A DNA stretch of 64,000 bases from Cacajao melanocephalus (GCA_963573385.1 CAUYLG010044539.1:1-64000); one strand, 5' to 3'. Shown: positions 1-16,721, counted from the first letter of the stretch. A program made the numbers and translations. Notes: generated by a model not told the origin, from the sequence alone.

Positions 1-431
<431 letters not shown>

Positions 432-667
432 TAGGACAGTAGAGGTGGGGCCTAAGACCTTTGTCTCTCCTGGTATCAGTGAGCCCGGCATAGCCCCTTT
501 TCCTTATTCCAGGTCTGGAAGCTGCAATCACAGACACACAAAGGTGCTGGGGCTTGCGAATGTGCCAGCATCACTTTCGCCAGCCACACCGCTACGTCTG
601 AGGTGCTCCTGAACTTCTCTAGTAGAACTAGCCTGGGACTAGACGCCAGGCTTCGGGCTAAGTACAC

Positions 668-850
668 GACATGTCTTCACTTATTTAATCCTTTCAATAG
701 CCCTTCAAGTTAGGTACCATTATTATCCTCATCAACCCCATTCTATAGAGAAGGAAACTGAGGTACAGAGAAATTCATGTTGAGCTTCATAGCAAATAAA
801 CCGTGGAGGCCGCATGTGATCCCAGGTGGACCCAAATCAAAGCCACACTG
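668..850 (+). repeat. MIR SINE fragment
   Basis: Shows the MIR core: TTTAATCCTTTCAATAGCCC, TAGGTACCATTATTATCC and AAGGAAACTGAGGTACAGAG. Confidence 0.8.
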
Positions 851-1820
851 CTACTTTCTGCTCTGCGTGGCCTCCCAGGGCAGCAGCACCTGTGAGCCTC
901 CCTACATCGGGGTGTCTAATGAAAAGCTTCCCTGCTGGTTGAGCTGAAGGGCTCAGGGTGGGGGGTGTACAGAGAAACTCTGGCTGCAAGGGCCTCTGGG
1001 CAGAACTGGGCACAAAGTAATCACAATTTCCCAGCGAACACAGGACTTTGGCCCTCAGGCAACATTCCTTGATGTCCAGGGGAGCCCGTGCTCCCCTGCA
1101 GTGCCCACAGATCCACCCCTGACTGCAGGCCAGCCACTGTACTGTGGTGCCTGTCTAAGCTTCTGCAGTCAGTGCCACGCAGCTACCTGCAGCCTGGCCC
1201 TATGGCCCCAGGCTCCTGGCTAGAGGCCAAGGGGAGTGTCCCTTCCCTCTCTGTGTTACCGAGGACATAAGTCACCCAGGCAGCCTGGCACGATGCCTCC
1301 AAGCCACTTGTACCCAGGCTTCTACAGCTTCTGCTCCCTCCTCTCTTCCATAGCCCTGGTGCTGCTGCTCGGGGAACCAGGTCAGAGCAGCACCCCGGCT
1401 CCCCCACCCTTTGCACCCCCTCATTCTTGGCCTGCTGTCCTTATCTTCATCTGGCCCCAATCCTCCTGCAAATTGGGTCCTTGCAGGATTCCTGCTGACT
1501 CAGCAGCTGAGCCTAGACAGGACTTAGTCCCAGCGTGAGTGGATCCCCCTATAGTGTGGGCGAGAATGACAAGCCCTCTACCAGACGGTTCTTTATTGCT
1601 CTGAGACTTCCCTGGGATAATTCCCACCCCTCAAGAGCCCTCTATCTGCTTGTGTCTCCTCCCCACACACCCTCTAGCCTTGAAAAGGGAAGATCATCTC
1701 CAACCATAGGCACTGAACAGAGCAAACCATGAGAAGCATCAATACCATCACGCAGTGGTACACATAACACACTTTGAGTTTCTGACATTTCCTAATGGCT
1801 TCTTCCTGCTAAAATATAGT
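851..1820. other. Intergenic unique sequence
   Basis: No recognised repeat and no convincing exon. Open frames here lack codon bias or family similarity. Confidence 0.5.
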
Positions 1821-1825
1821 GGCTT

Positions 1826-1846
1826 AACAACAACAACAACAACAAT
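1826..1846 (+). repeat. (AAC)n simple repeat
   Basis: Six to seven AAC units. Confidence 0.9.
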
Positions 1847-1929
1847 CTGGTGTTTGCCATTTACAAGGCACTTTTTCTGTGAGGAGTATGACATGTTAAA
1901 AGAGAAAGAGATGAATTATAAAACGCAGC

Positions 1930-2110
1930 AAGATCATGAGTCAATGATTTGCCATGTCCAAGCCTGCTTCTTTACTCATAAAGTGGGAGAGTCATAATGC
2001 CCAACTTGGGTCTTGACATTTTAATGAAATAATGCATGGGAAAGCAGAAAATAGCACAAAGGTTACTGGTTATAAGAGCTAAATCACTGTGACTCTAGAT
2101 CCAAATTCAA
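1930..2110 (-). repeat. Degraded MIR-like SINE
   Basis: Reverse MIR pattern: TTTACTCATAAAGTGGGAGA, then ATGAAATAATGCATGGGAAA. Diverged. Confidence 0.45.
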
Positions 2111-2143
2111 TAGCTACTGAATCAGTGGTTTCTGACTAGTCAA

Positions 2144-2257
2144 TTTTTTGTTTTGTTTTTTTCTTTCTTTTTCTTTTTCTTTCTTTTGCTTTCTTTCTTT
2201 CTTTCTTTCTTCTTCCTCTCTCCTTCTCTCCTCTCTCTTTCTCTTTCTTTCTTTTTT
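2144..2257. repeat. Polypyrimidine (CTTT/CT)n tract
   Basis: About 110 bases of nearly pure C/T, probably an expanded tail of the adjacent reverse Alu. Confidence 0.9.
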
Positions 2258-2270
2258 GAGACAGAGTCTC
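2258..2270 (-). repeat. Alu, tail-side piece split by a nested Alu
   Basis: GAGACAGAGTCTC start of a reverse Alu that resumes at 2578 after an inserted + strand Alu. Confidence 0.8.
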
Positions 2271-2848
<578 letters not shown>

Positions 2849-2967
2849 TGACTACCCAATTTTTTAGAAATTACATTTTCTAGAGAGGTCGTTTTTACTG
2901 GGAAAAACAGTGACACCATTCAAAAAAATTGAACAGTAACTTTAATCACCATATTAACACAATTTAA

Positions 2968-3560
<593 letters not shown>

Positions 3561-3599
3561 CGTATGTGATTCCTTCAGGCACCAAGTCTGAGTTGCTAA

Positions 3600-3886
3600 G
3601 AAACAGAGTTGTCGCTGGGCCTTGCTCTGCCAGGAGCTGCAGAGCTGGGGTCCTCTCTGTGGCAAGCACAGCAGGATGACTGCTCTGAGGCGCCCTGGGG
3701 TGAGGGAGGAGCCGTGACACCAGCCCCGCCCAACAGCCACCTAGGAAACGGAAGCAGAAAAAGGAGAAACAGCAACAGCTGCCCTGCTTCCTTCCCATCT
3801 CGCTCTTGGGACACGCCAGCCAGCAAAAAGCAGCTCCATGAGAGCCACAGAAGATCTCACAGCTGCAGTCTAATAGTAACGCAAAG
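3600..3886 (+). promoter_or_regulatory. ARL11: Probable ARL11 promoter and non-coding exon 1
   Basis: This is the only non-repetitive, moderately GC-rich stretch upstream of the coding exon, between Alu copies. It holds a GC box (CCCGCCC near 3724-3731), no TATA box, and a purine-rich ETS-like stretch near 3744-3765, which would suit a myeloid gene. It ends in AAG|GTAATT, a good donor with the exon ending at 3886. Human ARL11 is remembered as a two-exon gene with a non-coding first exon about 2.3 kb upstream, which fits. The transcription start cannot be placed from sequence, and exon identity is inferred from spacing and the donor only. Confidence 0.45.
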
Positions 3887-4082
3887 GTAATTTTAACTTT
3901 TTACTCTCCTACCCTTGAAAGTAGGGATGAGCAGAGGCTTACCTCCCTCCAGGGGCAGCTGCTATCCCCCGCCACCCCAACCCCGGAAGTTGAGATGTCC
4001 CTTCTCTGTTCCACCCAGGCATCGCCTAAGTTGGGAACAGGTTTTATGTCTTAAAACTTGGGATTCTTTAAAAACATATGTG

Positions 4083-4396
4083 GCCAGGCGCGGTGGCTCA
4101 CGCCTGTAATCCCAGCACTTTGGGAGGCCGAGGCAGGCAGATCACAAGGTCAGGAGTTCAAGACCAACCTGGCCAACATGGTGAAACCCTGTCTCTACTA
4201 TAAATACAAAAATTAGCTGGGTGGTAGTGGTGCATGCCTGTAATCCCAGATACTCAGGAGACTGAGGCAGGAGAATTGCTTGAGCCTGGGAGGTGGAGAT
4301 TGCAGGAAGCTGGAGGTTGTGGTGAGCCAAGATCATGCCACTGCACTCCAGGCTGGGCAGCAGAGTGAGACCCTGCCTCAAAACAACAGCAACAAT
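4083..4396 (+). repeat. Alu, full length
   Basis: Starts CCAGGCGCGGTGGCTCACGC. A small internal duplication near 4290-4320 gives two GAGGTTG/GGAGATTG-like stretches. Confidence 0.96.
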
Positions 4397-4855
<459 letters not shown>

Positions 4856-4961
4856 CACATGTGGAGTGTTGTAGAAGTCATTCCCCTTGGTAAGACAGTG
4901 GAGGAAACTACTTTGCTTTGACTCGAATTTACTCCCAGTCGACAGTATTTATAAATAACCC

Positions 4962-5655
<694 letters not shown>

Positions 5656-6114
5656 TATTTCCAGGACATAGTACTGGTCCTTGGGAAGCTCCAAAGGGAG
5701 AGAGTTCACCATGAACTGAACCATCCTCCTCACTCTGTGCATGGAACCCCACTTAGCTTCCATTTCAGCGTTTAGGCTTATAGGAGGAGAATAGTTAGAA
5801 GCCACAGACCAGCAAGAACTGACGTCATCGTCCTGTAATTTCTACTGGACCAGGTCTGTCTGACTGGAACTTCATTTTGCCTCTTTGCTTTAATTCCTCA
5901 GGAATGTGAACCCACCTTCCATGTCTTCCAGGAGGCCTTCGATCTTCTCTGCCCAGGGACCACTCTTCTCTGACCCAGAGACGGGTCAGCTGATGGTGGC
6001 TCACACACCGTCACTTCCTTCGAAGCCCAGACATCTGTTTAAAATCTGACCCTGTGAAGACTTTTCCTATTTTGGAAAAGCTCTTCTGTTTGCCTGCACA
6101 GATTTGTGCTTTTT

Positions 6115-6248
6115 TAATTTCAATTTTTGTAGAGGAGGCGGGTTCTTGCTTTGTTGCCTCAGCTGGTCTCAAACTCCTGGGCTCAAGTGATCCTCCTGCC
6201 TTGGCCTCCCAGAATGCTAGGATTACAGGCATGAGCCACCATACCAGG
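6115..6248 (-). repeat. Alu-derived monomer just before the ARL11 coding exon
   Basis: GGTCTCAAACTCCTGGGCTC through GAGCCACCATACCAGG; about 130 bp, like a free left monomer. It ends about 20 bp upstream of the exon 2 acceptor AG. Confidence 0.88.
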
Positions 6249-6268
6249 ATGGATTTGTCTTCCTTCAG

Positions 6269-6918
<650 letters not shown>

Positions 6919-7011
6919 CCCAGACAGAGCTGCATATCTTTGCTCATACAAACTGGAAGCACCAGCTGATCCCTTGAGAAACTTACGCTCAGTCTATCAA
7001 AGAGGAAATGC

Positions 7012-7290
7012 TGGCTTCGCCTGTAATCCCAGCACTTTGGGAGGCCACGGTGGGAGAATCCCTTGAGCCCAGAAATTGGAGAGCAACATTACAAGACCCC
7101 ATTTCTACTAATAATTAAAACATTGGCCAGGCATGGTGGCATGTGCCTCTAGACCCAGGTACTTGGGAGGCTGAGGGAGGAGAATCGCTTGGGCCTGGGA
7201 GGTGGAGGTTGCGGTGACCGAGATCGTGCCACTACACTCCAGTCTGGGTGACAGAGTGAGACCCTGTCTCAATAATAATAATATTCTAAG
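7012..7290 (+). repeat. Alu in ARL11 3' UTR region
   Basis: Head shortened (GGCTTCGCCTGTAATCCC); tail (AAT)n. Confidence 0.92.
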
Positions 7291-7426
7291 GAAAAAAATC
7301 TCAACACACTTCATTTAATAGCTTATTACCAAGTGTGAATGAAGCAACATGTCATAATAGAATGACCACTGGTTGCATAACAATAGAGACCTAAATGCAC
7401 AAATAGGGAAAGAGGTTTTAAAATCA

Positions 7427-8816
<1,390 letters not shown>

Positions 8817-9050
8817 GCAACTGTTTATTGAGCACTTACTTACTTGGACCAAGCTCTGTGGTCTTGGTGTTTTACATAGACTAATTCTCACAACTCTAAA
8901 AAATATACATATTCCCATTTTATAACATTACAAACTGAGGCTCAGAAAGGTTGTGACCTCTTGTCACTTGAGGCAGAGAGTTATAAAATAACACATCTGG
9001 AATTTGAAATCAGATCTGTTTAGTGCTAATGCTGCATTATTCTACAACAT
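8817..9050 (+). repeat. MIR SINE
   Basis: ACTGTTTATTGAGCACTTAC, then CCCATTTTATAACATTACAA and ACTGAGGCTCAGAAAGGTTG: a nearly complete MIR. Confidence 0.88.
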
Positions 9051-10939
9051 CATGCTTCTAGAAGGTTTAAGCTAGGTAGGTAGGCTTTCGGTCAGCAGAC
9101 ATGATGGGGAGAGCCTTCTAGTATGAGGGAAGAGGCTGTTTGGAAGCATGAGTCGGGGGGTATAAGAACGATAAGTAAGAGGGTGTACCTCCAATAGGGT
9201 CTTGGGATGAGGGGTGGGTGAGAGTGACATGATAGAAAACAAAACTGGAATGGAAGTTTAGGTCCAAACTGGGCAAGGTTGTTTGAATTTCAATAATCAG
9301 GGGTTTGGGTCAAGGAAGAAAAATCATGAGACTTGCCATTTAGGAGGATATCTTTGTGGCAGTATGGGAGTGAAATAAAGAGAAAAGGGGACCCTGGACC
9401 TGGGAAGTCAGGGAAACCAGCAAACAGCGGAGGAGGGAGAGGAAGAGAGATGAGAAAACTGAGAGCTATTATTAAGAAAAACAGTTGAGAGAGGAAGAAT
9501 TTGGAGAGGGCTCAAGATTTTGAGTCTGCATGATGGAAGGACTGGAGTGCCATGAACTTGAGATGGTGAGCACTGAAGAACCAGGATGGGACAGGGGCTA
9601 GAACAGCTGGGTTCAGCTTTTGAAGGGTGGGTACAGATCTGGTTATAACTGCTTTCAGATTGTTCCCTTATCTGCAGTCCCAACTACCCTGCTGGATGTA
9701 TTTGTTGGCTCCCACTCATGGAGGCTCATTTCCTCACATGATATGTCACTTTTGATTGTAAGCTCATTTTCGGTAGGAGTTGTTTTTCCTGTGTGACTCC
9801 CATGTGCCCTGGATTGTAACAACATTTCTACAGAGCGGTATCTACTAGGATCCTGGGGATTTCAATTATTTTAGACCAAATATTATCTGCCTGGGGCTCC
9901 TGGACCTCAGAGGTGGTATATATCTGAACTGTGCACCCATTCAATGTGCAGGCCCTAGGGATTCCACATTTGAAAGGTGACATTTTTTCCCTTGCATCCA
10001 TGTTCTAAGACTGACAACTTACCTCCTCAGACTTCCCTGAGCTGGTGGGCAGCATTTTTTTAACCCTCTTTTAAGGAAGGGTCAATCTCTCTGATGCTTT
10101 TCTTTTTTGCTGAGCTCAGATTAACATTTTCTATCTCCAAGCAAGCCTAAGGCCACATGTCCTGTTCTCCCACTGGTGTTTTAATTTCAGCCCACTCTCA
10201 AGAGCCTAAATTTGGCTCCTCTACAATTTCCATGGACTCCAGGCTTCCAGCTTACACTTACTGCTTTGGCTGTGGTTCCTCTCTTCCATTTCTACCACTT
10301 GAGGATTTCCTTTTATTTTGTCCAAAGACAGCATGCATTAAAAAAAAAATTTTTTTTGTTACAGTTTACCCAACATTTCTATGATTTTTTTTCATGGGAA
10401 GCCCATTTGCCATAATGCTAGAGGTCCTGAACTTGTTTTGATATGTGGCCCTGAGCCTTCCCAAGGTGCTGTCAGGACAGTGACAAGATTAGATCTGTTC
10501 TTAGAAAAATATCATGGGCAGCAGCATTTGGGTGGAGGTAGCATCCTGAAGGCAAGGAGACAGGTTAGAGAAGGACCAGAAGTGTCTTTTGACCCAGGTA
10601 GACACTACTGACACATTGGTCTGCACAAACAATTCACCACAAAAAGCTGCCCTTTCATGCCATAGGCTTGATTTTTCCTGTTGTCTTGGCAATCCCTCTG
10701 GTTCAGCCAGGCCAGTAGCCTCCTCTCTGACACCAAGATGGACCATGCTCTTCCCCAGCTCCAAGTGTGTGCTCCTTGCCAGAACAGACACAGTGGACGA
10801 GAGGACCCTCTGGTGGCTCTGAGTATTTGCCTTAAGCCCATCATCCTTGAAGGCAGATGTGCTTGATCTTAACAGAGCCAGGAAGTCTCCCCTCAGATAC
10901 AATTTTGGAAAAAGGACAATGAGAGCAAAAAGTCCTAAC
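9051..10939. other. Unique intergenic sequence
   Basis: No repeat family recognised and no exon-like frame; purine-rich around 9300-9500. Confidence 0.45.
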
Positions 10940-11553
10940 TCTTTCCGGTGGAGGGTGTCTAGGTTCTTCACGTTTTGAACACAGAATTGGACAAAATGCG
11001 CAAACGAAACAACAAAAGAAAAGCATAGATTTATTGAAACGAAAGTACACTCCACAGAGTGGGAGTGGGTCAAGCAAGCAGCTCAAGAGCAAGGGTTACA
11101 GAATTTTCTGGGGTTTAAATACCCTCTAGAGGTTTCCCATTGGTTATTTAGTTTATGCCCTATGTAAATGAAGTTGTGGCCCGTGATAAGACTGATTGAT
11201 TGCAGAAAGTTACTAATTAGAGGCTGAAGTGAAGATACAAAGTTACCCCTATGCAAATATCTGATTGATTGCAGAAAGTGACCAATCAGAGGCTGAGGTT
11301 ACAAAGTTATACTCCTCTGCAAATAAAGTCTTGGCCTGCGACCAGCCTGATTGGTTGCAGGAGGGGGCCAATCAGAGGTGCTTTCAGTTTTCATCTGCAA
11401 TGCAGAGGAAGTTGGGGGTTGCAAAGGGAGTAGCCTCTGATCCTTTTGTTATTTGGGTGTGGAGAGGTGGGCTTTTCCTTTCGATTCAGTTCTAGGAAGT
11501 CAGTGCGAATCAGCCTTACCTTCCCCGCCTCCAGACTCTACTCTCCTGCGTCA
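10940..11553 (-). mobile_element. Solo LTR of an endogenous retrovirus (ERV1-like), reverse orientation
   Basis: Read on the - strand it runs TGACGCAGGAG... to ...CCACCGG-AAAG-like 3' end. It has a TATTTAA box (+ strand 11115-11121) and a poly(A) signal (+ strand 11030-11035) about 80 nt downstream, the usual R-region layout. Upstream are three repeats of a CTGATT[GA][GA]TTGCAG unit (+ strand 11192, 11261, 11348), two followed by CCAATCAGAGG. Flanking CTAAC (10935-10939) and ATAAC (11554-11558) look like a 5-bp target duplication. No gag/pol/env sequence adjoins it. I recognise the family type but cannot name the subfamily. Confidence 0.72.
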
Positions 11554-11939
11554 ATAACTATGCCCAGTTAGTGTTAACTGTAACTCTCTGCTGGTCTGCC
11601 TCCTGCTAAGAAGGACTGAACATCAAATCACTCACATCGAATCACTCAGCAGGTGAGTTCGGGGATGATAACCACACAATTCTCTCTGCACGAAAGGTGG
11701 GTTTGAGAGCCTCAGAGTCTAGGGGCAGCTCTGCCAGCCATCCGCTTACTGGCTTACTGTTTGCCTGAGATGAGCATGGGAATCCCACAGGGTACAAGGC
11801 CCTGCATATCCTTCGGGGATTTCCGAGGCCCTCTTTCTTTGCATGTGCTCCAGCCCATCAAGCTCCCATGTCAGGTGCAGTGCTTGTAGTTGCAGTAGTG
11901 GCCTTAGCAGTGGCAGCAGTTCCACAGGGTCACAGAACT
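11554..11939. other. Unique intergenic sequence
   Basis: GC-moderate, no recognised repeat. Confidence 0.4.
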
Positions 11940-12270
11940 TTAGGGAAACCTCCTAACACTCCTGCTCTTCCTTAGGCTGCAGCTGCTTTCCTGTCCATGA
12001 TTTAAGGATCCTTAGATCCCACCTGTCCAGGAAGCTCTCCCCACATACCCCAGCCTACGTCCAGCACGTCCAGCCTCCCCCTGAGCTCCCATGGCATGAC
12101 TGACTGTCCAGGACCCAGCGTCCTTGTGCCCTAACTGGGGCTGTTCCACATTGATATATGTTCTCCCCAGGCATGGGGTACACTCCTAGAGAGGAGGGGC
12201 CAAGTCGTCCATCCTTCTGACCCTCTGCAAAGCCTGAAACAAAATTAGATACTGAGAGTTGCTCATTAAT
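11940..12270 (+). repeat. L2-like LINE 3' remnant
   Basis: CAGGAAGCTCTCCCCACATA, ACATTGATATATGTTCTCCC and a following GAGAGGAGGGGCCAAGTCGT match the order of an L2 3' end. Strongly diverged. Confidence 0.5.
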
Positions 12271-12664
12271 CAGGGAATTGGGTATCACAGCACGGAGTCC
12301 CTGGGTCCTCTGAACAGTCCAGAATAAAATTCCAAAATGAGAACACCAACAGGCTCCCTGGCTTGAGAGCCAAAACGGCAGCACAAACCTATGTCTCAGG
12401 CATCCCTTGTGGTAAAAACAAGAAGCCAGATACACTCTTTCTAGAGCATGTCACACCCAAAACAACCTAGCTTTTCGTCTACCAAGCAAAAGGGGTGGAA
12501 AGTGGAGACCTGGAACCAGATGAGAATCAAACAGGAGCAGTAAGTTCAGGGTATGCCTCTTGTCCCAGCCCTGGGTCAACATGGGCAAGACCTGATCGGG
12601 TAGTGGAGATGCTGACCTTTGCTACTGCCTCTTGGGCCTGTAAGACCAAATACAATTTAAAAAA
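12271..12664. other. Unique intergenic sequence
   Basis: Nothing recognised. Confidence 0.4.
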
Positions 12665-12940
12665 TTTTTTTTTAATTTTTTATTGAGACAGGGTCTCTCT
12701 TGTCACTCTGGCTGGAGTGCAGTGGCATGGTCTCAGCTCACTGCAGCATTGACCTCCTGGGCTCAAACGATCCTCCCACCTCAGCCTCCTGAGTAGCTGG
12801 GACTACATGGAGTAGTCACCCCACTTAGCTAATTTTTAAATTTTTTGAAGAGACAGGATTTTGGCACATTGCCCAGGCTAGTGTCAGACTCTTGGCTTCA
12901 GCTGACCCCCAAAGTGTGGGGATAACAGGCAGGTCTGCCA
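12665..12940 (-). repeat. Alu, diverged (AluJ-like)
   Basis: TTTATTGAGACAGGGTCTCT through AAAGTGTGGGGATAACAGGC. Confidence 0.93.
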
Positions 12941-12999
12941 ATACAAATTGAAAGAAGAAGCCTGTTTGATAGATCAGTAGCGTGACCATAATTCACATT

Positions 13000-13190
13000 A
13001 ATCCAATATGCATTTCAAAAAAGCTAGAAGAGATTAATTTGAATGTTCTTAGCATAAAGAAAAGATCAGTGTTTAAGGTGATGGATATTCCAGTTGCCCT
13101 GATTCAATTATATTAATGTTACCAAATTATTCCATGTACTTCAAAAATATGTACATCTATTGTGTACCAATAAAAATATAAGAGTTTTAA
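13000..13190 (+). repeat. L1 3'-end fragment
   Basis: GGTGATGGATATTCCAGTTG, ATTCCATGTACTTCAAAAAT and TGTGTACCAATAAAAATA are typical of an L1M/L1P 3' terminus. Confidence 0.65.
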
Positions 13191-13325
13191 GAGTTTTAAT
13201 TCTCCTTGTGGAAAATAAGGGAAGAGACTTCACCTCCCTCCCTTTTTACTTTAGGAAACTTCAAATTTTAAGTTTGTTCCTCTGTCTCCTTGAGATGTAT
13301 GTAAATCTTTTAAAAAGCTAAATAG

Positions 13326-13498
13326 GGGCCAGGTGAGGTGGCTCACACTTGTTATTCCCAGCGCTTTTGGAGGCTGAGGTGGGAGGACTGCTTGAGGCCA
13401 GGAGTTCAAGGTTACAGTGAGCCATCATTCCATCACTGCACTCCAGCCTGGGCAGCAACCAAGGTCCTGTGTCTTTAAAATAATAATAAATAATAAAT
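13326..13498 (+). repeat. Short Alu, internally deleted
   Basis: Left-monomer head joins directly to a right-monomer-like end (CAAGGTTACAGTGAGCC); tail (AAT)n. Confidence 0.88.
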
Positions 13499-13599
13499 AT
13501 GAAAGCTCAGTAAGCCTCTTGGCAGATTTAGGACTCAGAAATACGTTTTTCAAGGACCAAGGAGCCAACCCTTTGAAACGTAATCATCAGAGTTTCAGC

Positions 13600-14321
<722 letters not shown>

Positions 14322-14660
14322 CTGAGGTTTATTTTGAATAATATTTTCTCCACAGGCCCATCGTCCTGACTCTGTGAGCTTTCAGCCGCAGCCAGGATCA
14401 GTCAGATGGCATAAGTGAAGGAAGGTTGCTCAGCCTGAAGGCATCCTAATGAGCGAGGGAAAACTCAAGGAGGTTTTTGGGGGGCGCTTAGTCAGGAATG
14501 ATGAACCTAGCTCAGCATGACTTGTGGCCTTCCCCATGGGCAAGAGTATGAACACCTGTGACTGCTCCTGAACTCACTAAGTATTTCACAGTGTGTGAAG
14601 GGTGACCTGGAGCTTCCTTCCCACGTGGCTTATAATAGTAGCAGCTCAGGAAAAACAAAC
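14322..14660. other. Unique sequence
   Basis: No recognised feature. Confidence 0.4.
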
Positions 14661-14664
14661 AATT

Positions 14665-14968
14665 TTTAAAATTTATTTACTTTTAGAGATGGGTTCTCAC
14701 TCTGTCACCCAGGCTGGAGTGCACTGGCACAGTCATGGCTCACTATGGCCTCAACTTTCTAGGCACCAGTGATCCTCCCACCTCAGCCTCCTGACTGGCT
14801 AGGACTACAGGTACAATCCCCATGCCTGGCTATTTTTAAAAATTTTTATTAGATACAAAATCTTGCTTTGTTTCCATGGTTGGTTTTGAAATCCTAGGCT
14901 CAAGTGAGCCTCATTCCTTGGCCTCCCATAGTGCTTGGATTTGTCGGGTGAGCCACTATGCCTGGCCA
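14665..14968 (-). repeat. Alu, old (AluJ-like)
   Basis: TTTAGAGATGGGTTCTCACT through GAGCCACTATGCCTGGCC. ACAATTTT-type repeats flank it. Confidence 0.93.
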
Positions 14969-15110
14969 CAAAACAATTTTAGAAAGGAAAAATGCCTTTT
15001 ATTTTTACTTCATTGTTTTAATTTCCACTCCTCTGAGACATCCACCCCCAAGGAAACTTGGCTATGTAGCTATAGATTATAAGTATTTTTAAATTCTCCT
15101 TGAGAAATGC

Positions 15111-15164
15111 CATTATTCTGCCTTAGATCTCAAGCTAAAACTTGAGATCTAAGGCAGAATAATG
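15111..15164. repeat. Perfect inverted repeat, 24-bp arms, 6-nt loop
   Basis: Left arm 15111-15134, loop CTAAAA at 15135-15140, right arm 15141-15164. All 24 positions pair (I checked base by base). Pairing stops immediately outside the arms, so it is not part of a larger palindrome. Confidence 0.98.
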
Positions 15165-15620
15165 AGTCCTCCTTCTTGCCCCCAATCTGGGGCACATTGA
15201 TATTTTTGCAGGTTCCTTCAAGCATGAAATTGCAAACCTAAACAAACTGGGTCTCATAAAAGTACTTCCAATTCTTCAAATAAAAGGAGGCATCCTAATT
15301 ATAAATAATCTCTGGATTATAAACATGACACCACATCTCTTGCAATTTTTATTTTACCTAGTCTTTGAATTCCATGAACTTCAATTTCATGTGGTGTTAA
15401 GTGCTGGCCTAACCTGGAAAGAAAATATAATGGATAAAAAGAAAGGTATATAAGGATTTCTCAGAGTTATAAAAATACTTCTGTGAGAGAACTGCTACCA
15501 AAAGGGAGACACCAGACCCCCCCTTTGCTCAAACTGTCACCGTCTAAATGCAGTTGAGTGTGTTGCCTTAAGTCTGGGCTTGGAGTCAGTCAGAAGTGTC
15601 TAGAACACCAGCCCTACCCC
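15165..15620. other. Unique AT-rich sequence
   Basis: No gene or repeat family recognised. Confidence 0.4.
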
Positions 15621-15635
15621 TCACCAATAGCGTAC

Positions 15636-15745
15636 CCTTGGGCCAATTATTTAACCCTTCTAAGCCATAACTACCTCATCTGCAGAATGGAAATGGTAGG
15701 GAGCACCTGGCAAGGTTCTTGTGAGAATTAAGTGAGATATTAAGC
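15636..15745 (-). repeat. MIR fragment
   Basis: Reverse MIR: GGGCCAATTATTTAACCCTT, CCTCATCTGCAGAATGGAAA and TTGTGAGAATTAAGTGAGAT. Confidence 0.75.
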
Positions 15746-15769
15746 ACCCGGCTAGCTCAGTTGGTAGAG
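15745..15769 (+). other. tRNA-Lys(CTT)-like 5' fragment
   Basis: ACCCGGCTAGCTCAGTTGGT plus AGAG matches the acceptor 5' strand and D-arm of vertebrate tRNA-Lys(CTT) except at the first base and one D-loop base. No anticodon arm follows, so it cannot be a functional tRNA. It lies between two copies of a 17-bp repeat (15723-15739 and 15767-15783). Confidence 0.65.
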
Positions 15770-15821
15770 AATTAAGTGAGATACTGTGTTCATCTTGTCA
15801 ACGTGTATTTCTTTATTTTAA

Positions 15822-16126
<305 letters not shown>

Positions 16127-16129
16127 TTG

Positions 16130-16250
16130 ATTGGTGTTTCTTGAGTACTTACTATGTGCAAATCACTGAGCTATGTGCAAGAGATACACAGATGAAGGAG
16201 ATACAAACCCAGTCCCTGCCGTTGAACTTACAGCCTAGCTTTCAATAAGG
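16130..16250 (+). repeat. MIR/L2-type remnant
   Basis: GAGTACTTACTATGTGCAAA then CAGTCCCTGCCGTTGAACTT. Confidence 0.5.
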
Positions 16251-16721
16251 GAGAGCTATTAGTAATTAAGTCCCACTGAAGCGTGTTAAAATGTAAATGA
16301 AGCATAGAGTTCTTAGGGCCTAGGCTTTTCTTGAAGTTCCCTTCCACCATCCCTGGACCTCTTCAGAACCCGAGTTGTTTTGGGGGAAAGAGAGTCCCTT
16401 GGCTCATGGAAAGTGTGGGGGTGGGGGCTGGTGGAAGTGCAGGGCCCAAGACTGTTCTTAAGCATTCTGGAGGCTGCTGGACATTTAGCTCCCAGCCTCC
16501 TCTCTACCACAATGAACATTTCCATCCCAGGACTTCTCCTCTCCCTCTCCTTAGACCAAAGCTCTTGCAGCCTGAGAATGCGAAAGCCCAGCATGAGCCT
16601 CTCCATGCACTTCCGATGCACCCTCCTCTAGCAAAGGCTGAAGACAAGGATTTCAGAAGACTGGAAATCGAATCCCACACTCAGCTCCTCTCTGAAACTC
16701 TACAACGACTGCTTCCTTCCT
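16251..16721. other. Unique sequence
   Basis: No feature recognised; open frames on both strands have no similarity I know. Confidence 0.4.

Noticed and set aside
10501..11073. 190-codon open frame on the - strand
   Set aside because: Enters the ERV LTR; LTR sequence does not encode viral proteins and no retroviral motif is present.
12055..12435. 126-codon open frame on the - strand
   Set aside because: Overlaps a probable L2 remnant in antisense; no recognisable protein family.
15745..15769. Functional tRNA-Lys gene
   Set aside because: Only the 5' acceptor strand and D-arm are present; no anticodon arm, T-arm or terminator.
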